From the NCBI GenBank assembly GCA_016192105.1, contig JACPUV010000031.1, positions 35,101-99,100 on the forward strand: 64,000 nt of DNA. The letters run 5' to 3'. The position numbers were made by a program, and so were the translations under genes. Each line of letters starts with the position of its first letter. Positions within the stretch are counted from its first letter, which is position 1. Under the pieces are notes generated by a model. The model saw only the letters and a program-made list of their open reading frames with translations, was not told where the DNA came from and did no database searches. Shown here in pieces: positions 25,294-35,146 of the stretch. This stretch comes from Sphingobacteriales bacterium. Lineage in GTDB: Bacteria; Bacteroidota; Bacteroidia; Chitinophagales; Chitinophagaceae.

Positions 25294-26859
25294 TTATTGC
25301 ACGCCCGGCCCGTAAAGGGCTTTCCCCGCGCGGGCCCCATTGTGTTTTTCATGGTCAACGGTGAGGACGCCATTCACGATCACAAAATGAAATCCTTTTG
25401 AATAAGCATGGGGTTTGCCGAAGGTGGAGAGATCCTGCACTTCGTTTTCATCAAAGATCACGATATCGGCGGCATAGCCTTCTTTCAGCAGTCCCCGGTT
25501 TTTTAACTGGAATTTCTGGGCTGGTAAAGAAGTCATCCGGCGCACTGCTTCTTCCAGGCTGATCACTTTCTCTTCCCGTACATATTTGGAAAGCACACGG
25601 GCATTGGTGCCATAGCCCCTGGGATGCGGCATACCGGTATTGAGCACACGGATCGTGGCATCACTCGCAAACATATTGAACGGATATCTCATAATCCGCT
25701 GCACATCTTCCTCCCCCATACCATGGAAGACTGCGCTGGCGCCGCCCTTCATCATGATATCGATCACGGTCTGGGCCTCGGATTTGGCCTTATGCTTACG
25801 GCCCATCAGCAGGTTGACCTGCTCGATGCTCTTTCCGTTGTACGTGGTATCGGGGGCATAGTAAGCGATCACCGCATAACTCAGGTGTTTGAGTTTTCTT
25901 TTCTTCAGCCGGGCCAAAATAGATTTTACCACGTATTGACGCACCCCGGGCCGTTGCAGCCTTGCGTTGATAGAGTCCTGACCGTCCGCAAGGATCTCCT
26001 CCGGGATCAGGGTGCTGATGGAAGTGCTGCTGGCGGTATAGGGGTATTGATCGATCGTCACTTCAATGCCTTCTTTCCGGGCGGCTTCAATCATGGGGAC
26101 TGTTATTTTACTGCGCCCCCAGTTTTGTTGCCCGCTCAGTTTGAAATGGGAAATTTCCACCGGGATACCGGCTTCCCTTCCGATGGTCAGCGCTTCTTCG
26201 ATGGCATAGGTCACGCTATCACCCTCATCCCGCATATGCGTAGCATAGACCCCATTGTATTTTGCCACAGTCTTTGCCAGTGAAACAATCTCAGGGGTCC
26301 GGGTATAAGTGCCGGGAATATAGATCAGCCCGGTGGACAAGCCGACGGCACCCTCTCTCATGGCTTTGTCAACCAGTTGTTCCATTTGCAGCATTTCACC
26401 GGGAGCGGCGTCACGGTTGGCCCGGCCCATCACGGCTTTGCGGATATCATTGTGTCCCACCAGTGTGGCAATATTTATAGAAGTCTTTAAAGAATCCACC
26501 CAATGCAGGTATTTCCCGATATCCACATGCGAAGAGCCGCAGTTGCCCGTGATACAGGTTGTCACCCCGTCATAAATGAAATTTTTCGCTTCCGGATCTT
26601 TTGTCTCATCGTCTTCCAGGTGGGTATGCACATCAATAAAACCCGGCGCCACAATCAGTCCTTTCGCATCCAGTGTCCGGGCGGCCGTAAAGGAAATATG
26701 GCGGCCGACCGCGATGATCTTCCCGTCTTTGATGGCAATATTGCCATAATACCAGTTATTCCCCGTGCCATCCATGATCTTCCCGTTGGTGATCAGGATA
26801 TCACAGGACTGGGACCAGGAATAGATGGGAACTAACAGGAAGAGGAGCAATTGTTTCAT
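25294..26859 (-). CDS. Exported D-aminoacylase-like amidohydrolase
   Basis: The 521-residue protein belongs to the metal-dependent amidohydrolases close to N-acyl-D-amino-acid deacylases. It shows the N-terminal composite beta-sandwich strand (DILITNGKIMDGTG), the metal-binding HxH in GFIDVHTHLEDD, and a loop GVTTCITGNCGSS where D-aminoacylases place a metal-ligand Cys. A signal peptide (MKQLLLFLLVPIYSWSQ) suggests periplasmic location. Exact substrate unknown. Confidence 0.87.
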   Translation of the reverse strand: MKQLLLFLLVPIYSWSQSCDILITNGKIMDGTGNNWYYGNIAIKDGKIIAVGRHISFTAARTLDAKGLIVAPGFIDVHTHLEDDETKDPEAKNFIYDGVTTCITGNCGSSHVDIGKYLHWVDSLKTSINIATLVGHNDIRKAVMGRANRDAAPGEMLQMEQLVDKAMREGAVGLSTGLIYIPGTYTRTPEIVSLAKTVAKYNGVYATHMRDEGDSVTYAIEEALTIGREAGIPVEISHFKLSGQQNWGRSKITVPMIEAARKEGIEVTIDQYPYTASSTSISTLIPEEILADGQDSINARLQRPGVRQYVVKSILARLKKRKLKHLSYAVIAYYAPDTTYNGKSIEQVNLLMGRKHKAKSEAQTVIDIMMKGGASAVFHGMGEEDVQRIMRYPFNMFASDATIRVLNTGMPHPRGYGTNARVLSKYVREEKVISLEEAVRRMTSLPAQKFQLKNRGLLKEGYAADIVIFDENEVQDLSTFGKPHAYSKGFHFVIVNGVLTVDHEKHNGARAGKALYGPGVQ

Positions 26860-27107
26860 AACTACAAGTTACTGAAAAAGATAAATGGGATGCTGTATGA
26901 ATAAACCAACTAAGGGCAGGGACGGAAAGGAGGGTAGTAGTCAGCATGTAATTTGACGCTCAATTAGAAAACCCTCCGGGATTTTGTTCCCGCCGTGGTC
27001 CATGATATTTTTAATCAAAGGGAAGGCCCTGAAAGGGCGAAATAATTTTCAGGGTACTGAGTCAAACTGCACCTGGCTGAAAACCTGCGTTGCCTTCTTC
27101 CTGCTGG

Positions 27108-27596
27108 TTATTTTACTTCTTCAAACATCCCTGTCTGTTTATTCTTGCGCACATTGTCAGCCGTAAAATAGCGGCCGTTCATGGCCACATATACACCGGG
27201 AGGCAGGGTCTGGGCGAAGGCCAGGGCGCTGCCCAGGTTGAAGAGCCCGTCGGAACTACCGAATTTAATGGGGATCATGGCCCCGGTCAGGACCACCGTT
27301 TTGTTTTTTACCTGCTGCGCCAGCTTTACCGCCGTCTCAGCCATGGTATCCGTCCCGTGTGTAATTACAAGCTGGTCCTCCTCGCAGTTATTGCACTGGT
27401 GTACGATCAGTTCACGGTCCTCATCCGTCATTTCCAGGCTGTCGATCATCATCAGGGTCCGGATCTCCACCGGCACTTTGCAGCGGCCCAGGTCCAGCAG
27501 GTCATGCATGTGGGTGTCATTGAAATACAACTGCCCGGTGATCTCATTGTATTCCTTGTCAAATGTGCCGCCGGTAATGAAAATACGGATCGCCAT
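27108..27596 (-). CDS. Single-domain asparaginase-like protein
   Basis: The 162-residue protein covers only the N-terminal half of a type I L-asparaginase. Both Thr-containing active-site motifs are present: ITGGTFDKEYN and VITHGTDTMAETA, plus VVLTGAMIPIKFGSSDG. The C-terminal domain that completes the active site in full-length enzymes (about 330 residues) is absent, and no second half is encoded nearby. Such short versions occur in other bacteria, so this is not necessarily a fragment; it could act as a dimer or have another activity. Confidence 0.8.
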   Translation of the reverse strand: MAIRIFITGGTFDKEYNEITGQLYFNDTHMHDLLDLGRCKVPVEIRTLMMIDSLEMTDEDRELIVHQCNNCEEDQLVITHGTDTMAETAVKLAQQVKNKTVVLTGAMIPIKFGSSDGLFNLGSALAFAQTLPPGVYVAMNGRYFTADNVRKNKQTGMFEEVK

Positions 27597-28062
27597 ACTG
27601 AAATTTTGGGGTGAAGGTAAACGAATCGGCGATTTAGCGGGAAGACCGCCAATGGGGATTATTCAACAAAAAGAGGAGGAGGATAGAAATTTTAAAAAAA
27701 CCGGCCCTGAATCTTTGTTTCGGTGAATAAATTATTACTTTAGCGGGCCTTAAAACAAAAAAGGCCCTTCCGTAGAAACGGACTGACCTCTAACGATTGC
27801 TTGCCATATGAAAATTCTTCGAAGTAAGAGTTGTTTGCTGATTTTCCTGCCGGTTATCAGCGTTTTGAAGATTACCGGCTTTAACTTTGACCTCTGACGT
27901 TTGCCCTTCTGACGATTGCTGCCGTATGATTTAATCTTCTGACACAAATGTAGTCAGCGGTTCCCTGCCGTTCAAATCAAATAAGACCTGATTTCATTAT
28001 GCCTAAGCAGGCAGGGAAACGTTGAAAGTCTTGCTGGCAGTGGGTTTTAGCAAAAACTCTTT
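27597..28062. other. Gene-free spacer of about 465 bases
   Basis: No credible gene. It holds a promoter-like pair (TTTG at 27714-27717, TACTTTAG at 27736-27743), a small hairpin GGGCCT (27745-27750) / AGGCCC (27762-27767), and two imperfect copies of CTGACGATTGCTGCCGTATG (27790 and 27909 regions, 119 bases apart). Together these could form a long leader for the gene at 28063. The stretch near 27870-27915 hints at a degenerate 7-bp period. Confidence 0.35.
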
Positions 28063-29616
28063 ATGATGTCCAACCGTTCAACCGACATATTATTCCAGCT
28101 CATAAAATCCCTGGAAAAGGCCGAAAAAAGGCATTTTAAGCTCTATATCAAGCGGAGCTCGGGGAAGGAAGACCTCAAAATCGTGCGTCTTTTTGATGCC
28201 CTCGACAAGCTGAAGGACTACGAGGAGAAAGCCCTGCTGAAAAAACTGGATGATGTGACCAAACCCCAGCTGGCCAACCTGAAGACCCACCTGTACAAAC
28301 AGATCCTGGCCAGCCTCCGGCTCCTGAAAAGCACCGACAGCCTGGACCTGCAGCTGAATGAACAGTTTGATTATGCCCATATCCTGTACAAGAAGGGATT
28401 GTTTATGCAGAGTCTGCGGATCATCGACCGGGCCAAGGAGATTGCCCGGAGCAACCAGAAAATCAACTTCCTCCCCCAGCTCATCGCCCTGGAAAAGAGA
28501 ATTGAAGGCCTGCATATCACCCGCCATATTCACCACCGGGCGGATGCCCTCTCCATCGAGGCCAACGAAGTGAACTCGCATATCGATAAAGTAGCGCGCC
28601 TGTCCAACCTGGCCCTGCAATTGTTCAGCTGGTTTGTACAGCACGGCCATTCCCGGGATGAATACGACGAAAAGGATATCCGCAGGTTTATGGCCCAGAA
28701 CCTGCCCTCGGGCGCCTGGAAGGAAACCGGTTTCTACGAACGGATGTACCTCTACCAGGCTTATACCTGGTATGCGTTTATCCGGCAGGATTTTTTACAG
28801 TATTACCGGTACACGCAAAAATGGGTGGACCTGTTTCACGATCTCCCGATGATGATACGGGTGGAAACTGGTCACTATATCAAAGGGATCCACAATCTCC
28901 TGAATGCGCATTTTGACCTGCGTAACCATAGGCAGTTTGAAAAGACCCTGAAACTGCTGGAAAAAATATCGCAAAGCGAACGGATCCGGGAGAATGACAA
29001 CTTCCGCATACAGGTCTTTATCTATATGAGCCAGGCCCGGATCAACCAGCATTTCATGCAGGGCACGTTTAAAGAGGGACTGGCCCTGGTGCCTTCAATT
29101 GAAAAAGACCTCGAAGAATATGACCTCTTTCTTGACAGCCACCGGGTATTGGTGCTGAATTATAAATTCGCCATGCTCTACTTCGGCAGCGGGGATTTCA
29201 ATACCTGTATCGACTACCTGCAGCAGATCATCAACGACAAGACCAACCTGCGTTATGACCTTCAGTGCTATGCCCGTCTTGTGCACCTGCTGGCCCATTA
29301 CGAACTGGGCAATGATATGCTGATGGAATCCCTTACCAAATCCGTGTTCCGCTTCATGACCCGGATGAAGAACCTCACCGCGGTGGAAGAAGCCATGATC
29401 AAATTCCTCCGTCACTCGATCAGCATACCCACCCGGCAACTGAAGCCGGAGTTTGAAAAATTCCTGCAGCAGATCAAACACCTGGAAACAAACCGCTTCC
29501 AGACCCGGGCCTTTGCGTATCTCGATATCATATCCTGGGTGGAGGGCAAAGTGTACAATAAACCCATGGGTACGGTCATCCACGAAAAATACATCGCCAG
29601 CAAACGGAGAATATAG
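28063..29616 (+). CDS. Large helical hypothetical protein
   Basis: A 517-residue soluble protein, almost wholly alpha-helical with TPR-like helix pairs (for example LLKKLDDVTKPQLANLKTHL and FNTCIDYLQQIINDKTNLRY). There is no signal peptide, membrane segment or catalytic motif. I recognise it only as a type of hypothetical protein found in Chitinophagaceae-like genomes. Two ATG codons in a row start the frame. It is preceded by a long leader and converges with a small lipoprotein gene. Confidence 0.7.
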   Translation: MMSNRSTDILFQLIKSLEKAEKRHFKLYIKRSSGKEDLKIVRLFDALDKLKDYEEKALLKKLDDVTKPQLANLKTHLYKQILASLRLLKSTDSLDLQLNEQFDYAHILYKKGLFMQSLRIIDRAKEIARSNQKINFLPQLIALEKRIEGLHITRHIHHRADALSIEANEVNSHIDKVARLSNLALQLFSWFVQHGHSRDEYDEKDIRRFMAQNLPSGAWKETGFYERMYLYQAYTWYAFIRQDFLQYYRYTQKWVDLFHDLPMMIRVETGHYIKGIHNLLNAHFDLRNHRQFEKTLKLLEKISQSERIRENDNFRIQVFIYMSQARINQHFMQGTFKEGLALVPSIEKDLEEYDLFLDSHRVLVLNYKFAMLYFGSGDFNTCIDYLQQIINDKTNLRYDLQCYARLVHLLAHYELGNDMLMESLTKSVFRFMTRMKNLTAVEEAMIKFLRHSISIPTRQLKPEFEKFLQQIKHLETNRFQTRAFAYLDIISWVEGKVYNKPMGTVIHEKYIASKRRI

Positions 29617-29656
29617 CACTGCCTCTCCCGCCGGCCGGTTCTATCTTTTACCGTTG

Positions 29657-30031
29657 TCAGCGAAGGGCGGCCAGGTTGGGGTTGGCAATAAAGAGATTCC
29701 CGACCGTATAGGCTTTATTGGGATCGATCCCCAATTCCCCCATCGTATAGGTAAACACGACCGCTTCCGGCATGGCTTTGCAGTAGTCTTCTTTTTTCCT
29801 TTGTACTTCGATACGGTTGCCGCTTACCCGGATACTGAGATCCGTTTTCCCGGTACAGCCTTTCGTGACCACGGTGATGGCCACTTCGCTTTTATCGTAG
29901 TTAAAGACAAAACCGAGCAGTTTTTCACCGGCGGGTTGTGGTTCTGCTGTTCCGGAGCAGGCGGCAAGCAGGAGGGGAAGGATAATTACCTGTGCCACCC
30001 GGGTGGTCATTTTGTAAAAGGGGTGTATCAT
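29657..30031 (-). CDS. Small hypothetical lipoprotein
   Basis: The 124-residue protein has a lipobox in QVIILPLLLAACSG; the start may be 30031 (MIHPFYKM) or 30010 (MTTRVAQ). The mature part is a short beta-rich domain with two Cys residues (KGCTGKTDL and KEDYCKAMP) that could form a disulphide. Not recognised. The upstream in-frame extension to 30139 overlaps the next gene's control region and is not used. Confidence 0.6.
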   Translation of the reverse strand: MIHPFYKMTTRVAQVIILPLLLAACSGTAEPQPAGEKLLGFVFNYDKSEVAITVVTKGCTGKTDLSIRVSGNRIEVQRKKEDYCKAMPEAVVFTYTMGELGIDPNKAYTVGNLFIANPNLAALR

Positions 30032-30077
30032 AAGCCGTGGGTTTAACTGAAAATCCCGGTGATTACCGGCACCGGGG

Positions 30078-30293
30078 TTACCGGTCACTCTTCTTTTTTC
30101 CCGGTTCGTACAGAACTTCCTTTCTGCCCCAGAAAACAAAGAGCAGGACGCCCAGCAGGTTCAGGACGAGTACGATAAAAAACCAGCAGATCTTGGTTGT
30201 GTTATCCTTAAAAACCCCGTTGGCAATGGCCACGAGGGCGATGGACCAGATAAGGAGGATGATAAGGGAAATCAACAGGACAGATCCCTCCAT
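30078..30293 (-). CDS. PLDc_N domain small membrane protein
   Basis: A short integral membrane protein with two transmembrane helices and the PLDc_N signature: a first helix ISLIILLIWSIALVAIANG, then KICWFFIVLVLNLLGVLLFVFWGRK. It lacks any phospholipase domain; the family name comes from a membrane module found in cardiolipin synthases. The start at 30293 (71 residues) fits the usual domain size; a longer start at 30323 or 30377 is possible. Confidence 0.65.
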   Translation of the reverse strand: MEGSVLLISLIILLIWSIALVAIANGVFKDNTTKICWFFIVLVLNLLGVLLFVFWGRKEVLYEPGKKKSDR

Positions 30294-30465
30294 CCCGCTG
30301 AACGGAGCATACAGCAGCATCATACCGTACCATTTATATGAAGGGAGTAAGGTAGAAGGAGGACGCTGTTTTTTCAATGAGTAAAAGCAGTGATAGCGAT
30401 GATACAGGTCATTCCGGCTTCCCGCTTATACGGGTAACTTGTTTTTTCCATCAAATAATCCTGTT

Positions 30466-31932
30466 ATGAAAGCCTGTTGGGCGGTTCTGGGACTGGTTCT
30501 GTGCAATTTTACCTTGCCGGCCCAGCAACACCTTATCCGCTACGATATTGCCGGGGAGCATGTCAGCTATTTCAAAATCCGGAAACCCGGCGATACAGTT
30601 ACCATCTCCGTACTTCCCGTTTCCAAAACAAACCGGGTCAACCTGCAACTGGTCAATGCAGCCAACAGCTACCAGCGCCGGGTAACCTATATCAACCGGG
30701 AAGAAGCGCCGGAAGCTATTATCATCCCGGGCCTGGGTTCCAATCCGGCCCAGCACCTGGTGAGCGGCCTGGCCGCGATTGATCCGCAACTGATGAACGC
30801 GGCGGATATATTTAAGAAACAGGAGAATGATAATAAAATGGTTGAACTGGAAGCGGAAACCAGCCAGCAGAAAGCGGCTAAACTGGCTTTTGCCAGCCGG
30901 TATAATGAATTCACCGCCGCGATCAGCCAATGGAGGAGTGCTGTATTGTTTGAACAAAACTGCCAGCTCCTCTGGAAAGACCTGGCCGGGCTGCGATACA
31001 GCCTGCAGGAGCCAGCCTTGCAGGTGAAGCGGGCCGCCAGGGAAAAAACAGAAATGGTTTTCCCGGGAGCCGGTGAGAACCCATCGGTGATCCTGCTGAA
31101 TAATAATGCGGATAACCTGAATTCCGCGGTAACGGCTGTCCGGAATAAATTCTCGGCCCTGTTTCAAACCTATAATTCCTTTTCGAACCTGGATATTGAA
31201 TCGCCGGTGGCGGATTCGCTGATAAAAGAAGCGCAGGGCCGCACCGGACTGGTGAATACGAATACGGGCACAGCAAAGGGCCCGGATGCAGTGGTGAACC
31301 GCATCTCAGAATTGTTCCGGCAGATACAGAACGACCATTATACGCAACTGACAACGCTGGATATCAGCCGGAAGACCATCATGGCCGAAATTGATTTTAT
31401 ACCGCTGATTGATTCCGTTACGGCCGATGCCCTGAATATGGGACAGCGGGATACGATCAAACGGCTGGTCCCGATTTTTAAAAAGGAACCGCTTCGTTTC
31501 CGGAATACATTCGGATTCAGTTTTGTGTCCTACGCGGAAAACCGCTGGCACTATTTTGTCACACCGGATAGCCTGATCGCCCGTGAAACAGCCGATCAGT
31601 TTCAGCCGGTGGTGGTTACTTATCTTCATTTTTATGCACCCCGTGACCGTGGATTCCGCTGGGGCGGAACCTTTGGCGCCGGGGTACCGGTGGGCGGGGA
31701 TAATTCAAAACTGAATATCATGCTCGGGCTCAGCACATATTTGGGTAAAAATGATCCTGTATGTATTTCAGCGGGCCTGGCGGGCACACAGGTAAAAAAA
31801 TTATCCGGCTGGAAAACGGGGGACAAGGTCAGCTTTTCCTCATTGAGCAGTAATGATTACTCAACCGTCTATCGCCTGGGTTATTTCTTTGCCCTGACTT
31901 TTAACCCGGGTAACCTCAATTTAAAAGATTAA
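30466..31932 (+). CDS. Exported hypothetical protein
   Basis: A 488-residue protein with signal peptide MKACWAVLGLVLCNFTLPAQ. The N-terminal region is beta-rich (YDIAGEHVSYFKIRKPGDTV), the middle is helical, and the last 100 residues contain Gly- and aromatic-rich strands (RGFRWGGTFGAGVPVGG, RLGYFFALTFNPG) that resemble part of an outer-membrane barrel. No family is recognised. The lipoprotein gene following after nine bases suggests an operon of envelope proteins. Confidence 0.6.
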   Translation: MKACWAVLGLVLCNFTLPAQQHLIRYDIAGEHVSYFKIRKPGDTVTISVLPVSKTNRVNLQLVNAANSYQRRVTYINREEAPEAIIIPGLGSNPAQHLVSGLAAIDPQLMNAADIFKKQENDNKMVELEAETSQQKAAKLAFASRYNEFTAAISQWRSAVLFEQNCQLLWKDLAGLRYSLQEPALQVKRAAREKTEMVFPGAGENPSVILLNNNADNLNSAVTAVRNKFSALFQTYNSFSNLDIESPVADSLIKEAQGRTGLVNTNTGTAKGPDAVVNRISELFRQIQNDHYTQLTTLDISRKTIMAEIDFIPLIDSVTADALNMGQRDTIKRLVPIFKKEPLRFRNTFGFSFVSYAENRWHYFVTPDSLIARETADQFQPVVVTYLHFYAPRDRGFRWGGTFGAGVPVGGDNSKLNIMLGLSTYLGKNDPVCISAGLAGTQVKKLSGWKTGDKVSFSSLSSNDYSTVYRLGYFFALTFNPGNLNLKD

Positions 31933-31941
31933 ATACGGGCC

Positions 31942-32472
31942 ATGAAAACAGGATTTGTTTTTGCCGGTTTCTTTACCGGTTTAATTAGTTTCTCCTGTAA
32001 TCACCAGCAATCTCCGCAGCAAACGGACCCGGCTGTTAAACCACCGGTTACCGCAGACACCTCGCTCCGGTCCGCCTGGCAGGTGAAAGGATGTGCGGAA
32101 AAAGCAGTAAGGGCCGCCGGGAAATTCCCTGAATCAGGGGCGGATACCGATTACCCCGACCTGCCCTCACCGGGTATAGATGGTATCAAAGCAGCCGGGG
32201 ATTCGATGGTTTATACAAGGTATGTTACCCATCTCTGCTGCCGGGAAGTTAAAGTCAGTGTACAACGGATCAAAAACATTATTACGGTCACTGAATACTG
32301 GCACCGGCCCGGTTGCAAATGCCATTGCAGTTCTACCGTCAGGGCCGTGGTCCGCCAGCTCGCCCCGGGAACCTACCAGGTATATGGTATCGAAACGGGG
32401 ACAGACCCGGTTGATGACCGGCCTTATGCGGGAAAAGACACGGTAATGCAGCAGGTATTTACCGTGCATTAA
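31942..32472 (+). CDS. Hypothetical lipoprotein
   Basis: A 176-residue protein with lipobox signal MKTGFVFAGFFTGLISFSCN. The mature part has several Cys residues, including THLCCREVKV and a CKCHC cluster (RPGCKCHCSSTV), which could bind metal or form disulphides. Family unknown. It lies nine bases after the exported hypothetical protein and 62 bases before the helicase gene. Confidence 0.6.
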   Translation: MKTGFVFAGFFTGLISFSCNHQQSPQQTDPAVKPPVTADTSLRSAWQVKGCAEKAVRAAGKFPESGADTDYPDLPSPGIDGIKAAGDSMVYTRYVTHLCCREVKVSVQRIKNIITVTEYWHRPGCKCHCSSTVRAVVRQLAPGTYQVYGIETGTDPVDDRPYAGKDTVMQQVFTVH

Positions 32473-32534
32473 AATAATTATAAACAGCAGCCTTCCTTTT
32501 TCAGCGGCTCAGGCAATCCACGTAATTTGCGGCC

Positions 32535-34901
32535 ATGATGGATTATTTAAGTGGCCTGAATGAAAGGCAGAAGGAAGCAGTGTTGCATAAAGACGGGCCG
32601 ATCATGATCGTGGCCGGGGCGGGTAGCGGGAAAACCAAAGTGCTGACCACCCGTATCATTCACCTGATGGCGGCCCACCGCGTGGATGCGTTTAATATCC
32701 TGGCCCTGACCTTTACCAATAAGGCCGCGAAAGAAATGAAAGAACGGGTGGAGAAGATCCTGGGGAATGGGGAAGCCCGGAACCTCTATATCGGTACGTT
32801 TCACTCCGTATTTGCCCGCATCCTCCGCTTTGAAGCGGAAAAAATCGGTTATCCCCGAAATTTCACCATCTATGATACGGACGATGCAAAGAGCGTGGTG
32901 AAAGCCGTCATCAATGAAATAAACCTGGATGACAAGCATTACAAACCCAACCAGGTGTATAACCGGATCTCCGCCGCCAAGAATGCCCTGGTGGGACCGG
33001 CCGAATACCGGAATGATTATGGCCTCCAGCAGGAAGATATGCGGGCCAACCGTCCTGCTATCGGGCAGATTTATGATGCGTATGTAAAACGCTGCTTTAA
33101 GAACGGGGCCATGGATTTTGATGACCTCTTACTGAAGTTTTATGAGTTACTGAAGCAGGTGCCCGAGAGCTTATCCAAATACCAGCATAAGTTTAAATAC
33201 ATCCTGATCGATGAGTACCAGGATACCAACCCGGCCCAGTACGAGATCATCAAATTACTCGGGGCCATGCACGAGAATGTCTGCGTGGTGGGAGATGATG
33301 CCCAGAGCATTTATTCATTCCGCGGCGCCACGATCGAAAATATCCTTCAGTTTCAAAAAGATTATGATGAAGTGAAGATCGTGAAACTGGAACAGAATTA
33401 CCGCAGTACCAAGAGCATCCTGCATGTGGCCAATGAAGTGATTAAGAACAATAAGGGGCAGATCGAGAAAGTGCTGTTTACCGATAACAGCGAGGGAGAG
33501 AAGATCAAACTGGTGCGGACGATGACGGATAATGATGAAGGAAAATTTGTGGCGGACAGTATCCAGGAACAAAAACTCCGCAACCATTACAGCAATAAGG
33601 ACTTTGCCATTCTCTACCGCACCAATGCACAGAGCCGTGCCTTTGAGGAATCCCTGCGGCGGATGGGAATCCCCTATACCATTTATGGCGGTATCAGCTT
33701 TTACCAGCGCAAGGAGATCAAGGACCTGGTGGCCTACCTGCGGGTGATCGTAAACCCCAGTGACGAAGAAGCGATCAAACGGATCATCAATTACCCGGCA
33801 AGGGGGATCGGTAAGACCACGATCGACCGGCTTTTACTGGCGGCCAATACCAACAACCTGAGTATGTGGCAGGTGCTGGAAAATGCGGCGCAATACGGAT
33901 TCCGGGCCGGCACTTTATCCGCCCTGGATGAGTTTGTGATTATGATAAAAAGTTTTGCCAGCATGCTGACCAAACAGAATGCCTATGAAGTGGCGGTTCA
34001 TGTGGGCAAGCAAACCAACCTGGTAAAAGAACTGTTCAATGATAAGAGTACCGAAGGGGTGCAGCGCTATGAAAATATCCAGGAATTACTGAACTCTGTA
34101 AAGGAATGGACCGAGAGCCCGGATAATGAGGACGGAGAGGTCGTGGATAAAAGCCTTGCTTCCTATTTGCAGCAGATTACCCTGCTCACGGACGCGGATG
34201 AAAAAGACCCTGATGCCGATACGGTAAAACTGATGACGATACATGCGGCGAAAGGGCTGGAATTTGGCTGTGTCTTTGCGGCAGGACTGGAAGAAATGCT
34301 GTTTCCCAATGCCATGGCCATTAATACCCGGGAAGAACTGGAAGAAGAACGGCGGTTGTTTTATGTGGTGGTCACCCGGGCCAAGCAACGGCTCTGGATT
34401 ACCTATGCCAATACCCGTTACCGGTTTGGGCAACTGGTACAGAACGAGCCCAGCCGGTTTATCGAGGAGATTCCCGAAGATTACCTGGACCGGAGTTTTG
34501 CCGGTGGCGGTTCCAGGAACCAACTGCAGAATAAATGGGGGGGCGGTTCCGCTTTCAACCGCATGAAGGGTTGGGGCGATGAGGGTAAATACAATGATGT
34601 AAAAGAAGCGGAGAAACGCTACGGGCCTGCACCGGAAAAAAGAGCCTCATCCACTCCTTCTTACCTGGCGCCAAAGAGCACGCAGCCCAAAGTGGTGGAA
34701 CATATGCCTTCAGCGGATTTTGCAGCCAGTGATACATCGAACCTGCAAACCGGGCAAAGGGTGGAACACCAGAAATTCGGATTTGGCGAAGTGATCAAAA
34801 TGGAAGGAGCGGCGCACAATCCCATTGCCACCGTGAAGTTTGAACACAATGGAGAGAAGAAGATCATGCTGAATTATGCAAAGCTGAGGATTGTGGAGTG
34901 A
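32535..34901 (+). CDS. pcrA: UvrD/PcrA/Rep family DNA helicase
   Basis: Superfamily 1A 3'-5' DNA helicase used in repair and in removal of proteins from DNA. The 788-residue protein shows the Q motif/NERQ-like start (LSGLNERQKEAVLH), Walker A (VAGAGSGKTKVL), motif II (LIDEYQDTNPAQY), motif III (VVGDDAQSIYSFRGA), and motifs V and VI (TIHAAKGLEF, RRLFYVVVTRAK). The C-terminal tail has a Tudor-like module (GQRVEHQKFGFGEVIKMEG) as in PcrA. The gene symbol is by similarity; uvrD would be equally valid. Confidence 0.93.
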   Translation: MMDYLSGLNERQKEAVLHKDGPIMIVAGAGSGKTKVLTTRIIHLMAAHRVDAFNILALTFTNKAAKEMKERVEKILGNGEARNLYIGTFHSVFARILRFEAEKIGYPRNFTIYDTDDAKSVVKAVINEINLDDKHYKPNQVYNRISAAKNALVGPAEYRNDYGLQQEDMRANRPAIGQIYDAYVKRCFKNGAMDFDDLLLKFYELLKQVPESLSKYQHKFKYILIDEYQDTNPAQYEIIKLLGAMHENVCVVGDDAQSIYSFRGATIENILQFQKDYDEVKIVKLEQNYRSTKSILHVANEVIKNNKGQIEKVLFTDNSEGEKIKLVRTMTDNDEGKFVADSIQEQKLRNHYSNKDFAILYRTNAQSRAFEESLRRMGIPYTIYGGISFYQRKEIKDLVAYLRVIVNPSDEEAIKRIINYPARGIGKTTIDRLLLAANTNNLSMWQVLENAAQYGFRAGTLSALDEFVIMIKSFASMLTKQNAYEVAVHVGKQTNLVKELFNDKSTEGVQRYENIQELLNSVKEWTESPDNEDGEVVDKSLASYLQQITLLTDADEKDPDADTVKLMTIHAAKGLEFGCVFAAGLEEMLFPNAMAINTREELEEERRLFYVVVTRAKQRLWITYANTRYRFGQLVQNEPSRFIEEIPEDYLDRSFAGGGSRNQLQNKWGGGSAFNRMKGWGDEGKYNDVKEAEKRYGPAPEKRASSTPSYLAPKSTQPKVVEHMPSADFAASDTSNLQTGQRVEHQKFGFGEVIKMEGAAHNPIATVKFEHNGEKKIMLNYAKLRIVE

Positions 34902-35146
34902 CCGGTTCCCCGGCTGATCCGATTATTGATTATTGGGTCGTTTTGTTCAAAGATGCATTACTATCCAGCAGGTACGTACAGGTTTATTATTAATTATTTT
35001 GGCATAAAGAATTTTATAAACTTTAAAGACATTTCACAAAAGATGAAATAATAAATAATCAGTAATTAATAATTTTCCGCCGGGTATTACCCGTTCATAA
35101 CTACTTTGGTTTTTTTAAAGAAAAAGTACTCTTTCCGATACTACAA

